A stretch of DNA of 29,729 bases from Flavicella sp963932955 (GTDB taxonomy: Bacteria > Bacteroidota > Bacteroidia > Flavobacteriales > Flavobacteriaceae), in contig CAWVRK010000021.1 in NCBI GenBank assembly GCA_963932955.1, forward strand, positions 1-29,729. The letters run 5' to 3'. A program made the position numbers and the translations under genes. Within the stretch, counting starts at the first letter, position 1. Every line of letters begins with the position of its first letter. The notes under the pieces are model-generated. The model had not been told where the DNA came from, did no database searches, and worked only from the letters and a program-made list of their open reading frames with translations. Below, piece after piece: positions 16,254 to 24,471 of this stretch.

Positions 16254-17189
16254 CTACAATTTGTTTAAAATGCGTGCAATCAAAACAGAAGTATCTATCA
16301 GCGCCAAACTAAAAACCCCCAAGACCAATAGAATTTTCAAGAGGTTGTGCAACCAATTGTAGGAGCGTTTGGATTGGGCTTTCCATAAAAGAAAAACCAA
16401 ACAAAGAAACGCCACAAAAACAAGGTAAAAATAGTATTGCATCAAGCCAATTTCTGGATACCCCCACAACAAATAAACAGGGTACAAAGCCATCAAAGCA
16501 ATTGCAGTGATGAGGACTTTTGTTCGGTGTTCGCCATAGGTCACAGGAATCGACTGGTAATTGTGGACAAAGGCACCCTTGATATTTTCCAAATCTTTGA
16601 CCAACTCGCGAATGAGGAGAATACAAAAGAGGAAGATTGCGTGAATAAAAATCACTCTAGAGGTATTTTTGTGGTATACAAAAATGACAAAAAAAGGAAG
16701 TATCGCTAGCAAGGAAGCAAACAACAAACCTGAGATGGGTCTCTTTTTAAATTTGTGAGAATAGAGCCAAATTAAAAAAATATAGACCGAAAAAAAAACT
16801 GCGGCGCGCCAAGAGACAAAAAAGCCCATCAAAACCCCCACGGCATTCAATATAAAATAAATGGTGAGCTTGGTCTTTTGACTCACCAGATTGTCTATTC
16901 TTGATTTGATTGGTTTGTTGATGCGGTCAACCTCGACGTCGTAAAAATGATTGATGATGTACCCTGCAGCAATGACCAAACTCGAAGCGAGTACCGTCAA
17001 AAAAAGATGAAAATCCAAAACAGTAGCCAACAAGGGTTGCCCAGGGTTGAAAATAAAAATGGAAGCTAGATATTGGGCGAGGACAACAATTAAAATATTA
17101 TACCCACGCATTACTGAAAAAAGACCGAGAAGCGGATAGGCAATGGGTCTTTTAGATGACTTGTCGAACAATGAGCTCCAAAAATTCAT
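16254..17189 (-). CDS. UbiA-family prenyltransferase (geranylgeranylglycerol-phosphate geranylgeranyltransferase-like)
   Basis: Polytopic membrane protein of 311 residues with about eight or nine helices. UbiA enzymes attach a prenyl chain to an aromatic or glycerol-phosphate acceptor. The first Mg-diphosphate motif is intact: N80-HFY-D84-VEV-D88. The second motif region reads DLENIKGAFVHNYQSIPVTY from residue 199; the usual Asp after the glycine is Ala206, so it is altered. Flavobacterial relatives are often annotated as geranylgeranylglyceryl-phosphate transferases, but the acceptor is unproven. The ATG at 17189 is chosen because it starts one base after the mevalonate kinase stop; the longer frame from 17294 would run through the kinase C-terminus. 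Translational coupling is likely. Confidence 0.88.
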   Translation of the reverse strand: MNFWSSLFDKSSKRPIAYPLLGLFSVMRGYNILIVVLAQYLASIFIFNPGQPLLATVLDFHLFLTVLASSLVIAAGYIINHFYDVEVDRINKPIKSRIDNLVSQKTKLTIYFILNAVGVLMGFFVSWRAAVFFSVYIFLIWLYSHKFKKRPISGLLFASLLAILPFFVIFVYHKNTSRVIFIHAIFLFCILLIRELVKDLENIKGAFVHNYQSIPVTYGEHRTKVLITAIALMALYPVYLLWGYPEIGLMQYYFYLVFVAFLCLVFLLWKAQSKRSYNWLHNLLKILLVLGVFSLALIDTSVLIARILNKL

Positions 17190-17190
17190 T

Positions 17191-18117
17191 CTAGAATCTG
17201 TAAACCAATTCCAATTGGTAATCTTTGAGTTGGTGTTTTGCTTTTTCGTAATCTTTGGCAAAGCCCAAAATATAGCCGCCGCCACCGGATCCACAGAGCT
17301 TTAAATAGTAGTCGTTGCTGTCTATCCCTTGTTTCCACAACTTGTGGAAAGCAGACGGAATCATCGGTTTGAAATTTTCCAACACTACTTTTGAGAGTTG
17401 TTTCATATTTCCAAACAGCGATTTCACATCTCCGTGAAGGAAGTTGTCGATGCATGAATCGGTGTGTCTTGCAAACTCTTCACTAAACATTTTTCGGAAA
17501 CCTTCTTGCTTCATCTTATTCATAAACAAGGTGACCATCGGCTCTGTTTCTCCAATAATTTTAGAATCCAACAGAAAAACAGCTGCCTTTCCTTGTTTTT
17601 GATAAGGAATGCCGGTTGCCTCAATATGGTCTTTGGAATTGATCAAAATGGGCAAACTCAAATAACTGTTCAAAGGATCTAACCCAGAACTCATTCCGTG
17701 AAAAAAAGACTCCATCAAAGAAAAAACAGCCTTCAAATGCAGCAATTTTTCTTTGGTTAAATTTTCCAGTACGGTGATTTTATCAAAAGCGTATTTGTCG
17801 TAGACAGCCGCTACCAAGGCACCTGAACTTCCGACCCCATATCCCTGGGGAATGCTCGAATCAAAAAACATACCTTTGGATATGTCCTCAGCAAAAGAGG
17901 CGAGGTTGAACTGCAACAAATCCGTCTCCAAGGTGGAGAGATAGGCGTGAAATTTAAAAAGATTTTTGTTGGACTTTTTCTGGGAAGCACTAGTTTGATC
18001 TGCAATTTTCAAAGCCCCTTGGTAGTGGCTGTAAGGAATCGCCAAGCCTTTCGAGTCCTTGATGATTCCGTATTCTCCAAACAAGAGTATTTTCGCGTAA
18101 AACAAAGGTCCTTTCAT
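17191..18117 (-). CDS. Mevalonate kinase (GHMP kinase family)
   Basis: GHMP kinase of 308 residues, judged to be mevalonate kinase from its motifs and from lying between mvaD and a prenyltransferase. It opens with FYAKILLFGEYGII, the usual substrate-side motif 1 with KILLFGEY. The ATP-binding motif 2 is PQGYGVGSSGALVAA near 90-105. SSGLDPLNSYLSLP near 145-158 carries the Asp expected for the catalytic base. Motif 3 is LCGSGGGGYILGFA near residue 277. It makes 5-phosphomevalonate from mevalonate. The prenyltransferase ATG lies one base after its stop. mvaD ends 114 bases upstream, and a TATCTTTG element sits in that gap, so it may have its own promoter. Confidence 0.88.
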   Translation of the reverse strand: MKGPLFYAKILLFGEYGIIKDSKGLAIPYSHYQGALKIADQTSASQKKSNKNLFKFHAYLSTLETDLLQFNLASFAEDISKGMFFDSSIPQGYGVGSSGALVAAVYDKYAFDKITVLENLTKEKLLHLKAVFSLMESFFHGMSSGLDPLNSYLSLPILINSKDHIEATGIPYQKQGKAAVFLLDSKIIGETEPMVTLFMNKMKQEGFRKMFSEEFARHTDSCIDNFLHGDVKSLFGNMKQLSKVVLENFKPMIPSAFHKLWKQGIDSNDYYLKLCGSGGGGYILGFAKDYEKAKHQLKDYQLELVYRF

Positions 18118-18142
18118 CCAATGGGTTTTTCAGATAACCTTA

Positions 18143-18150
18143 CAAAGATA
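18143..18150 (-). promoter_or_regulatory. -7 promoter element for the mevalonate kinase gene
   Basis: Minus-strand TATCTTTG matches TAnnTTTG, 25 bases before the ATG, within the 114-base gap after mvaD. No good -33 partner was found. Confidence 0.45.
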
Positions 18151-18231
18151 CACATTTTTAAATGGCCTGAAACCCGCCTTAAAAATCAACAAGTCACTAA
18201 CACAATTCGCACGAGGCATTTCCAATAAATT

Positions 18232-19326
18232 TTAGTTTGACAAATCCATTTGCTGTGCCCCGTTTCCGACTTCGTCATGGATTGCGTGGCTATTTTGACA
18301 AAACTCGAGCAACTCGTCTTTGATGAATTGTCGCACGGTTTCTAACTCATGTTTTGGGTACAACAAATGCACATTGGCCCCTGCATCCAAAGTAAAACAA
18401 ACTTGGGAATCGGTCGCAGCACGAAACGCCCAAATTTTAGTGAGAATCTCAAGCGTATTGGGCTTCATCAAAATGAAATAAGGATGGCTAGTCATCATCA
18501 TCGCATGCAAGGTCAAGGCTTCGCTTTCGACCAAAGCGACAAATTCAGAAAGGTTGCCAGATTTCAAGATGGTTTTGAGTTTCGAAAGATTTGCCGTTGC
18601 TTGCTGAAAGCGTTTTTCCGCAAAAGGATGCCCGTGCATCAACTCGTGACCTACCGTACTACTTACTTGCTTCTCTCCTTTGTCTACCAGCAAAATCGTG
18701 TCTTGGTAATCGAAAAAAACAGGTGCAATCTCGTCTATAAAAGGGACGCCATAAAGGTCTGAACTTTCCGAAATTTCAGGATGTTCACCCCAAACAACCA
18801 ATCGACCTTTGACACTCCTACACGCACTTCCCGATCCCAAACGCGCCAAAAAAGAGCCCTTTTGATAGAAATAAGCGCTTTCCATATCGGGGAGCAATTC
18901 CTTTTCAATACTCATCAAACACATAGACAAAGCACTCATACCACTTGCTGAGGAAGCGATGCCACTGCTGTGTGGAAATGAATTTTCAGAAGTAATCGTA
19001 AAATGGTAGTCCTTGACAAAAGAAACATAGTCTTGGATTCTTTCAAGGAATTTTTCAATTTTGGGTTTGAAAGCTTCGTTCAAAACACCTTCAAAAAAAA
19101 TATCAAAAGAAAAACCGGAATCAGCTACTTCCTTTTTTTGATAAGCAACTGTGGTAAGAGTATGGCAATTATCCAACGTGAAACTGATGGAAGGATTTTC
19201 TGGCAATTGAGGGTTTCTCTTTCCCCAATATTTAACCAATGCAATGTTGCTTGGTGTTTTCCATGTGACAGAACCTTCTAAAGGAAGTGGTCCATAGGCT
19301 TGCGCGATAAAGTCGTTTGTTGTCAA
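18232..19326 (-). CDS. mvaD: Diphosphomevalonate decarboxylase
   Basis: GHMP-fold enzyme of 364 residues that converts mevalonate diphosphate to isopentenyl diphosphate with ATP. Family landmarks are all present: NIALVKYWGKRN at 27-38 with its substrate lysines, HSSGIASSASGMSALS near 118-133, the Arg-containing GSGSACRSVKGRLVVWGEH near 157-175, and TLDAGANVHLLYP near residue 310 with the catalytic Asp. First gene of the mvaD-kinase-prenyltransferase row. The ATG at 19326 follows a TATCTTTG element by 17 bases. It is divergent from the thiamine pyrophosphokinase gene. Confidence 0.96.
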   Translation of the reverse strand: MTTNDFIAQAYGPLPLEGSVTWKTPSNIALVKYWGKRNPQLPENPSISFTLDNCHTLTTVAYQKKEVADSGFSFDIFFEGVLNEAFKPKIEKFLERIQDYVSFVKDYHFTITSENSFPHSSGIASSASGMSALSMCLMSIEKELLPDMESAYFYQKGSFLARLGSGSACRSVKGRLVVWGEHPEISESSDLYGVPFIDEIAPVFFDYQDTILLVDKGEKQVSSTVGHELMHGHPFAEKRFQQATANLSKLKTILKSGNLSEFVALVESEALTLHAMMMTSHPYFILMKPNTLEILTKIWAFRAATDSQVCFTLDAGANVHLLYPKHELETVRQFIKDELLEFCQNSHAIHDEVGNGAQQMDLSN

Positions 19327-19330
19327 ATCC

Positions 19331-19352
19331 GTATCTTTTTATGCAAAGATAC
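19331..19352. promoter_or_regulatory. Inverted repeat containing the mvaD -7 element
   Basis: GTATCTTT (19331-19338) and AAAGATAC (19345-19352) form a perfect 8-base inverted repeat around a 6-base centre. The minus-strand TATCTTTG (19351-19344) matches TAnnTTTG and ends 17 bases before the mvaD ATG. The repeat may be an operator over the promoter or a chance consequence of the promoter sequence. Confidence 0.4.
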
Positions 19353-19443
19353 TTGTTTTGTGGAAATAGCATTGCCTCCAAAGCGAACATCTTTTTTGGA
19401 TCCAAGACCTTTTCCAAACTTCTTTTTGGTTATTTTTGTTGCT

Positions 19444-20067
19444 ATGAAAAACAGAAAGGCCTTTCTTTTGTTGAACGGTGCCGAACCTTCCCTGTTACCA
19501 GACCTAGGTAGCTACCAATTTATTTGTGCTGCTGACGGAGCCTACAATGTCCTAAAATCTAAAGACATTGCTCCCGACTTGGTGGTCGGTGATTTTGATT
19601 CCATCGGGGCCATTCCCGCTGCCATAGAGACCGTTCACAGACCTGATCAAAACCTTACAGATTTTGACAAAGCACTTGCTCTTCTCAAAGATCGCGGTTT
19701 TCTAAACATCGATGTCTATGGGGCAAGTGGAAAAGAACACGATCACTTTTTGGGAAATATCAGCACTGCTATTCAATGGAAAGACCTTTTGAACATTACT
19801 TTTTTTGACGATTTTGGCAGCTATTTTTTTAGCGAAAAAACACTGGAGTTGAAGGCGGTAAAAGGCAAAACAATCTCCTTAATTCCCTTTCCTACTGTCC
19901 ACAAAATTTTCACTAAAGGACTGGCCTATCCCTTGCAAGAAGAAACGCTTACTTTTGGAAAAAGAATTGGCACCCGCAACAAAGCCATCGAAGACAAAGT
20001 CCATATTTCTTTCGAAAGTGGGGACTTATTAATTTATGTCGGTACGCTTAAAAAACCACTGTTTTGA
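19444..20067 (+). CDS. thiN: Thiamine pyrophosphokinase (thiamine diphosphokinase)
   Basis: Enzyme of 207 residues that transfers pyrophosphate from ATP to thiamine to make thiamine diphosphate. Motifs are typical: AADGAYNVL at 29-37, VVGDFDSIG at 47-55, and DQNLTDFDKAL at 68-78, the last two holding the metal- and nucleotide-binding aspartates. A C-terminal beta-rich thiamine-binding domain follows, with TRNKAIEDKVHISFESGDLL. An in-frame start at 19300 exists, but the extra 48 residues look non-coding and would cross into mvaD, so ATG 19444 is preferred. A TATTTTTG at 19431-19438 lies only five bases before this ATG. The next gene starts inside its stop codon. Confidence 0.93.
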   Translation: MKNRKAFLLLNGAEPSLLPDLGSYQFICAADGAYNVLKSKDIAPDLVVGDFDSIGAIPAAIETVHRPDQNLTDFDKALALLKDRGFLNIDVYGASGKEHDHFLGNISTAIQWKDLLNITFFDDFGSYFFSEKTLELKAVKGKTISLIPFPTVHKIFTKGLAYPLQEETLTFGKRIGTRNKAIEDKVHISFESGDLLIYVGTLKKPLF

Positions 20068-20315
20068 ATAGAATCTTAAAACTTATCTGGGACTTCAAAG
20101 GACCCGACGGATTGGGAACTGCAAAACACCATTGCGTCCACCTCAAAGAATTTGCGAGCCGTGAGCAATTGCACTATTACAAAATTGACTGCAAAGAAAT
20201 CTCCGAACTTCACACCGCAGCATTCATTCTGGTCGATGAGGTAGACATGAAAATTTACCGAAACGCTTTGAAACCCCACCGTGGTGAACTTGCAAATCCT
20301 CAAGAAACCTCGTGA
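20064..20315 (+). CDS. Conserved hypothetical small protein, 83 residues
   Basis: Cytosolic-looking protein with no signal or membrane segment. The sequence opens ILKLIWDFKGPDGLGTAKHH and has an alternating strand-helix pattern. AAFILVDEVDMKIYRNALKP then leads into a short polar tail. The TTG start shares bases with the thiN stop (TTGA, 20064-20067), so translational coupling is likely; a later start would remove the conserved-looking WDFKGPD segment. I recall similar small proteins in flavobacteria but know no function. It may be a small alpha/beta (ferredoxin-like) domain; that is a guess from pattern only. The 948-residue protein gene follows 15 bases downstream. Confidence 0.75.
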   Translation: MNRILKLIWDFKGPDGLGTAKHHCVHLKEFASREQLHYYKIDCKEISELHTAAFILVDEVDMKIYRNALKPHRGELANPQETS

Positions 20316-20330
20316 AATCACCGGAAAACT

Positions 20331-23177
20331 ATGAAACTTAAAATTTTCCTTTTCCTAGCATTTCTCCTTTCAAACCAATGCCTGAAAGCACAAGGATTTG
20401 GCCAACACGATCCCTCAATCGATTGGCAAACGATAGACACTGAACAGGTGCGTGTCGTCTTTCCAAGAGGAACAGCCCTACAAGCTCAAAGAATTGCAGA
20501 CATCATCCACTACCTTCACGCTCGCAAAAAAGAGAGCATCGGCATGCGTTCCAAAAAAATCGATGTGATTTTACAAACCCAACAGGTTGTCTCAAATGGG
20601 TTTGTCACATTGGCTCCCTATCGAAGTGAGTTGTTTGGAACAGCCCCTCCTAACTTCAAGTATTTGGGCAGCACCGAATGGCTGGACCTATTGACCATTC
20701 ACGAATACCGCCACGCCTTGCAATACGCAAATGCCAATCGAGGATTTACAAGACTGATGTATTGGATTGGTGGAGAAAATGGATGGGCATCTGCCCTCTT
20801 TTCAAGCATTCCTGATTGGTACCTCGAAGGAGACGCTGTGTTGGCAGAAACCTTGTACACCCAAAACGGCCGAGGGAGAAATCCATACTTTTTTCAAGAA
20901 TTGCGAGCGGTGCTGTTGGAAGGAAAAAAGCAGGACTACCACAAAGCGAGAAACGGCTCCTTCAAAGACCTTGTTCCTAACAAATACGCCCTTGGTTATA
21001 CCATTTCCAGGCACATGAGGAGCACTTATGGCATCGCAACGGGAAAAAAAGTATTGGCCGATGCTGGGAGTTACAAATACGTGATACGCCCCTTTTCAAG
21101 AGCACTAAAAAAACACACGGGTTTGCGCAGTCCCAAAATGTATTTAGAAGCCTACGAACAGCTGCATAAAAAATGGTCCGAGGAAGCAGCAGTATTGCAG
21201 CTGACTCCAGCTACAAAAATTTCCAATCCCCGAAAGAAAGGAGTCTCCCACTATACCTTTCCTCAATTTTTAATGGACGGCAGCATCGTTTGTCTTAAAG
21301 GCAGTTACCGGGAAACCGCGCAACTGGTTCGCATTGAAAATCAAAAAGAGGAGTTGCTATTGAATGTTGATATTGCAGTCCAACCTTACCTATCAGCAAA
21401 AAACAACAAATTGGCTTGGACCGCTTACCAAAAACACCCGAGGTGGGCAAATAAAAATTACAGCAATGTGATTACCTTCGATCTGGAGACGGGCATCAAA
21501 AAACAACTCACTTCAAACGAAAAGCTGTTTTCCCCCGAATTTTCAAACGATGGAAACAGACTGATCGCTGTGAGCACAGACGAAAAACTACAAAACCAAT
21601 TGGTGCTCCTCAATGCCACTTCAGGAAAAATCACAGATACCCTTCCCAATCCAACAAATGATTTTCTCAGCTATCCAAAATGGGGAGCAAAGGACAAATT
21701 CCTTTTCTATCTGGCGAAAAGAAATGGAAAGATTGCTTTTTTCAAATGGGACTTTGACAGCAGATCGGCCCGACAAATATCGGATTGGACCGCCCATACA
21801 ATAGGTTCTTTTTCTGTGGGTAAAAAGGCACTGTTTTTTTCCGCTTCCTTCAGTGGTATTGACAATATTTACGCCCTAATGCGAAACGGAAGACGAGAAA
21901 TACGGCAGGTAACCTCCGTCAAAATCGGTGCTTCCGCACCCGCTTTTAACGAAAAAGAAGCTTCCCTAGTTTACAGTGCGTTTCACGTAAGAGGACATGC
22001 TTTGGAAAAAACAAGCATCGATTTAAAAACTGCTACCAACATTCAAGTGACAGCTCCTAATAAACAAGAAAGATACGAGGTTCAGCCTACGAAAATGGAA
22101 AGCCCTTTTTTAGATTCGGTTCCTCAAAACGAACACCAAATAAAAGCATACAAAGGTTTTTTCAAAGGATTGAAATTGCACAGTTGGGGACTGTTTCTTG
22201 GAAACAACAACCGGCCAGAAGAAGGACTTCAGCTCGAAGCGTCCAACAGTTTGCAAAATACCGCAGTACAGTTTCAGCTTGTAAGAAACAACAATGAAAA
22301 CAGCTTGGAATACGCAGGAAGTTTGCACTATTCCAAAAAGTACACTGAAGTGCATGTTCGCGGATCACGTCAGGAGAGAAACACTAATTCCATCTATGGA
22401 AACCGACCACTATCCGAATCGTTTTCTGAAACCTCCTACGGCATCGGACTAGCTGTGCCGTTGAGCTGGATTCGCGGAAATTACAAAACAACCCTTTCAG
22501 CGAGTACTTCGTATGCCCAACACGAGACTTCCAACTATACCGTCTTTGACCTTCTTGACAAAAATGTGACGAGCACTGACAAATCTCTTTCCTTTGGCGC
22601 TGTGGAAAGTCAACTTACCTATGCGAACTTCCGACGAACGGCTCTTCAAAATTTAGCGCCCAAATGGGGGTATTTCCTAAACATTCGCCATGCCGTCAGC
22701 ACAAACGAAAACCCTGTTGAAAGCTTTCTTTCCATAGCTTCGGTTTATTTTCCCGGTATTTCTAAAAACCACAGCAGCAACTTGGAAGGAATGTGGAAAA
22801 AACAAGGTCTTTTTGGGGAGTATCGCTTTCCCGATTTGTTTGCCTATGCACGTGGATATTATAGCTACACGAACGAACAAGCGACCAAAATGTCTTTCAA
22901 CTACCAATTTCCTCTGTGTTACCCCGATTGGGGTTTTCGAGGAATCGTCTATGTCAAACGGATCCGTGCTAATTTGTTTGTAGATCGCAGTCAACTTAGA
23001 GGATACACTATAAAAACAGCTCAAAATTCTTTTGGATCGGAATTGATTTTTGACACGATTTTTTTCAACAACCTTCCTATAAGTTTAGGTTTTCGGAGCA
23101 GTTTCCTTCAAAACACAGATGGGAGTGCAAATACAAAAGCAACCGTTTTTGATATTTTCTATCGCTTGAACCTATGA
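20331..23177 (+). CDS. Exported HExxH peptidase-like / beta-propeller / outer-membrane barrel protein
   Basis: Protein of 948 residues with a signal peptide ending near A20 (LKAQ). An N-terminal region (about 30-290) contains the zinc motif H124-EYR-H128 and a downstream WYLEGDAV segment (163-170), where E166 could be the third ligand, as in gluzincin peptidases. The middle (about 300-590) has TolB/WD40-like repeats with FSPEFSNDGNRLIAVS, SYPKWGAKDKFLFYL and similar blades. The last 300 or so residues show alternating strands such as LEYAGSLHYSKKYTEVHVRG and end in FDIFYRLNL, as expected for an outer-membrane barrel. Such proteins are usually annotated only as TolB-like or hypothetical. Substrate and true activity are unknown. 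Third gene of the thiN group. Confidence 0.85.
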   Translation: MKLKIFLFLAFLLSNQCLKAQGFGQHDPSIDWQTIDTEQVRVVFPRGTALQAQRIADIIHYLHARKKESIGMRSKKIDVILQTQQVVSNGFVTLAPYRSELFGTAPPNFKYLGSTEWLDLLTIHEYRHALQYANANRGFTRLMYWIGGENGWASALFSSIPDWYLEGDAVLAETLYTQNGRGRNPYFFQELRAVLLEGKKQDYHKARNGSFKDLVPNKYALGYTISRHMRSTYGIATGKKVLADAGSYKYVIRPFSRALKKHTGLRSPKMYLEAYEQLHKKWSEEAAVLQLTPATKISNPRKKGVSHYTFPQFLMDGSIVCLKGSYRETAQLVRIENQKEELLLNVDIAVQPYLSAKNNKLAWTAYQKHPRWANKNYSNVITFDLETGIKKQLTSNEKLFSPEFSNDGNRLIAVSTDEKLQNQLVLLNATSGKITDTLPNPTNDFLSYPKWGAKDKFLFYLAKRNGKIAFFKWDFDSRSARQISDWTAHTIGSFSVGKKALFFSASFSGIDNIYALMRNGRREIRQVTSVKIGASAPAFNEKEASLVYSAFHVRGHALEKTSIDLKTATNIQVTAPNKQERYEVQPTKMESPFLDSVPQNEHQIKAYKGFFKGLKLHSWGLFLGNNNRPEEGLQLEASNSLQNTAVQFQLVRNNNENSLEYAGSLHYSKKYTEVHVRGSRQERNTNSIYGNRPLSESFSETSYGIGLAVPLSWIRGNYKTTLSASTSYAQHETSNYTVFDLLDKNVTSTDKSLSFGAVESQLTYANFRRTALQNLAPKWGYFLNIRHAVSTNENPVESFLSIASVYFPGISKNHSSNLEGMWKKQGLFGEYRFPDLFAYARGYYSYTNEQATKMSFNYQFPLCYPDWGFRGIVYVKRIRANLFVDRSQLRGYTIKTAQNSFGSELIFDTIFFNNLPISLGFRSSFLQNTDGSANTKATVFDIFYRLNL

Positions 23178-23215
23178 CATTGCTCTAACAAGCTTTCAGC
23201 AACTTTGAAAGAACC

Positions 23216-24430
23216 TCAATCCGTTGCCAAAGCACTTCCGATGAGAAACCCTCCGGTCCAAGCATTTTGAAAATTAAACCCTCCTGTTAGGGCGTCGATG
23301 TTTAAGATTTCTCCTGCAAAAAAGAGTTTGTCATGTACTTTACTTTCAAATCTTTTGAAATTGATTTCTCTCAAGTCAATCCCTCCTGCAGTGACAAATT
23401 CTTCTTTAAAGGTGCTTTTCCCATTTGCACTGAATTGACACTGGGTGAGTTGTGCTGCCAAAACATCGATTTTTTTATGGGTCAAATCTGCCCAGCGAAT
23501 ATCTGTGTCCATTCCAGAAGTATGGACAAATCGATCCCACAAACGTTTGGTGATTTCTGGAAAAGGGGAACGCAAAGCTACCTGCTTTTTGGGACTTTCT
23601 TTTTTGAGTTTTTGAAGAACTTGGATTGTGGCTTGCAATGATTTTGAAATCCAATTCACTTGCACTTGATAGACGTAGTTTTTTTCGGCCAAAACTCGCG
23701 CAGCAAATGCGGATAGCTTCAGTACTGCCGGACCACTCAATCCCCAATGTGTAATCAGCAAAGGTCCTGTGGCTTCGAATTTTGAATCTTTTAAGGTGAC
23801 CGTCGCGTTGGGAACACTTGTCCCTAAGAGGTCAGTCAATCTCGGGTCTTTTATCTTAAAGGTAAACAGGGAGGGGACGGGAGGAACAATCGAATGCCCC
23901 AAACCAGAAACCAAGTCCCAAAGACGTTTGCTACTACCTCCAGCAATGACAAGATGACTAGCTGTAAAGGTGCTTTTTTCTGTAAAAATCACCCATCCCT
24001 CGTCAGTTTTCTGAACGGAATTGACCCCGTGATTGGTCAAAACTTGAATGCCAAGTTTGTCCACCAGGCCCTGAAAACAATCCACGATGCTTTGGGAACT
24101 GTTGGATTTGGGAAAAACACGGTTGTCCTTTTCAATTTTTAAGGGAACCCCTCTTTGTTCAAACCACTCCATGGCATCTCCTGTCATGAATTGATGAAAA
24201 GGCCCCAGCAGCTCTTTTTGTCCTCTGGGATAGGATTGCACCAAATCCGAAGGGACAAAACAAGCATGGGTGACATTGCAACGGCCTCCTCCAGAAATTT
24301 TAACTTTCTGCAAAACTTCTTTGCCCTTTTCCAAGAGGAGTACATTCAAGTCTGGGTTTTTTTCTTTTGCGGTAATGGCGGTAAAAAAACCCGCTGCACC
24401 ACCTCCAATGATGACAATATTTTTAGACAT
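23216..24430 (-). CDS. HI0933/YhiN-family NAD(P)/FAD-dependent oxidoreductase
   Basis: Flavoprotein of 404 residues. The FAD-binding Rossmann motif is IIGGGAAGFFTA from residue 7. The family signature VKISGGGRCNVTHAC lies near 43-57. LVIAGGSSKRLWDLVSGLGH near residue 165 and the C-terminal FAGEILNIDALTGGFNFQNA segment also fit. Members of this family (YhiN, BaiN-like) are widely conserved but poorly characterised; some have been linked to bile-acid or other reductions. It lies 41 bases after the GYDIA kinase gene on the same strand and is probably co-transcribed with HMG-CoA reductase. A link to isoprenoids is inferred only from this position. Confidence 0.92.
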   Translation of the reverse strand: MSKNIVIIGGGAAGFFTAITAKEKNPDLNVLLLEKGKEVLQKVKISGGGRCNVTHACFVPSDLVQSYPRGQKELLGPFHQFMTGDAMEWFEQRGVPLKIEKDNRVFPKSNSSQSIVDCFQGLVDKLGIQVLTNHGVNSVQKTDEGWVIFTEKSTFTASHLVIAGGSSKRLWDLVSGLGHSIVPPVPSLFTFKIKDPRLTDLLGTSVPNATVTLKDSKFEATGPLLITHWGLSGPAVLKLSAFAARVLAEKNYVYQVQVNWISKSLQATIQVLQKLKKESPKKQVALRSPFPEITKRLWDRFVHTSGMDTDIRWADLTHKKIDVLAAQLTQCQFSANGKSTFKEEFVTAGGIDLREINFKRFESKVHDKLFFAGEILNIDALTGGFNFQNAWTGGFLIGSALATD

Positions 24431-24471
24431 GTTCTGTTTTGATAAATTACTCTAATATTTGAAACTTTTGA

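Noticed and set aside
17190..17294. Longer N-terminus for the UbiA-type prenyltransferase
   Set aside because: The extra 35 residues are the mevalonate kinase C-terminus read in another frame; the ATG at 17189, one base after the kinase stop, gives the normal family N-terminus.
19300..19443. Longer N-terminus for thiamine pyrophosphokinase
   Set aside because: It would overlap the start of divergent mvaD and its promoter, and the added residues do not look like the family; ATG 19444 begins at the conserved first strand.
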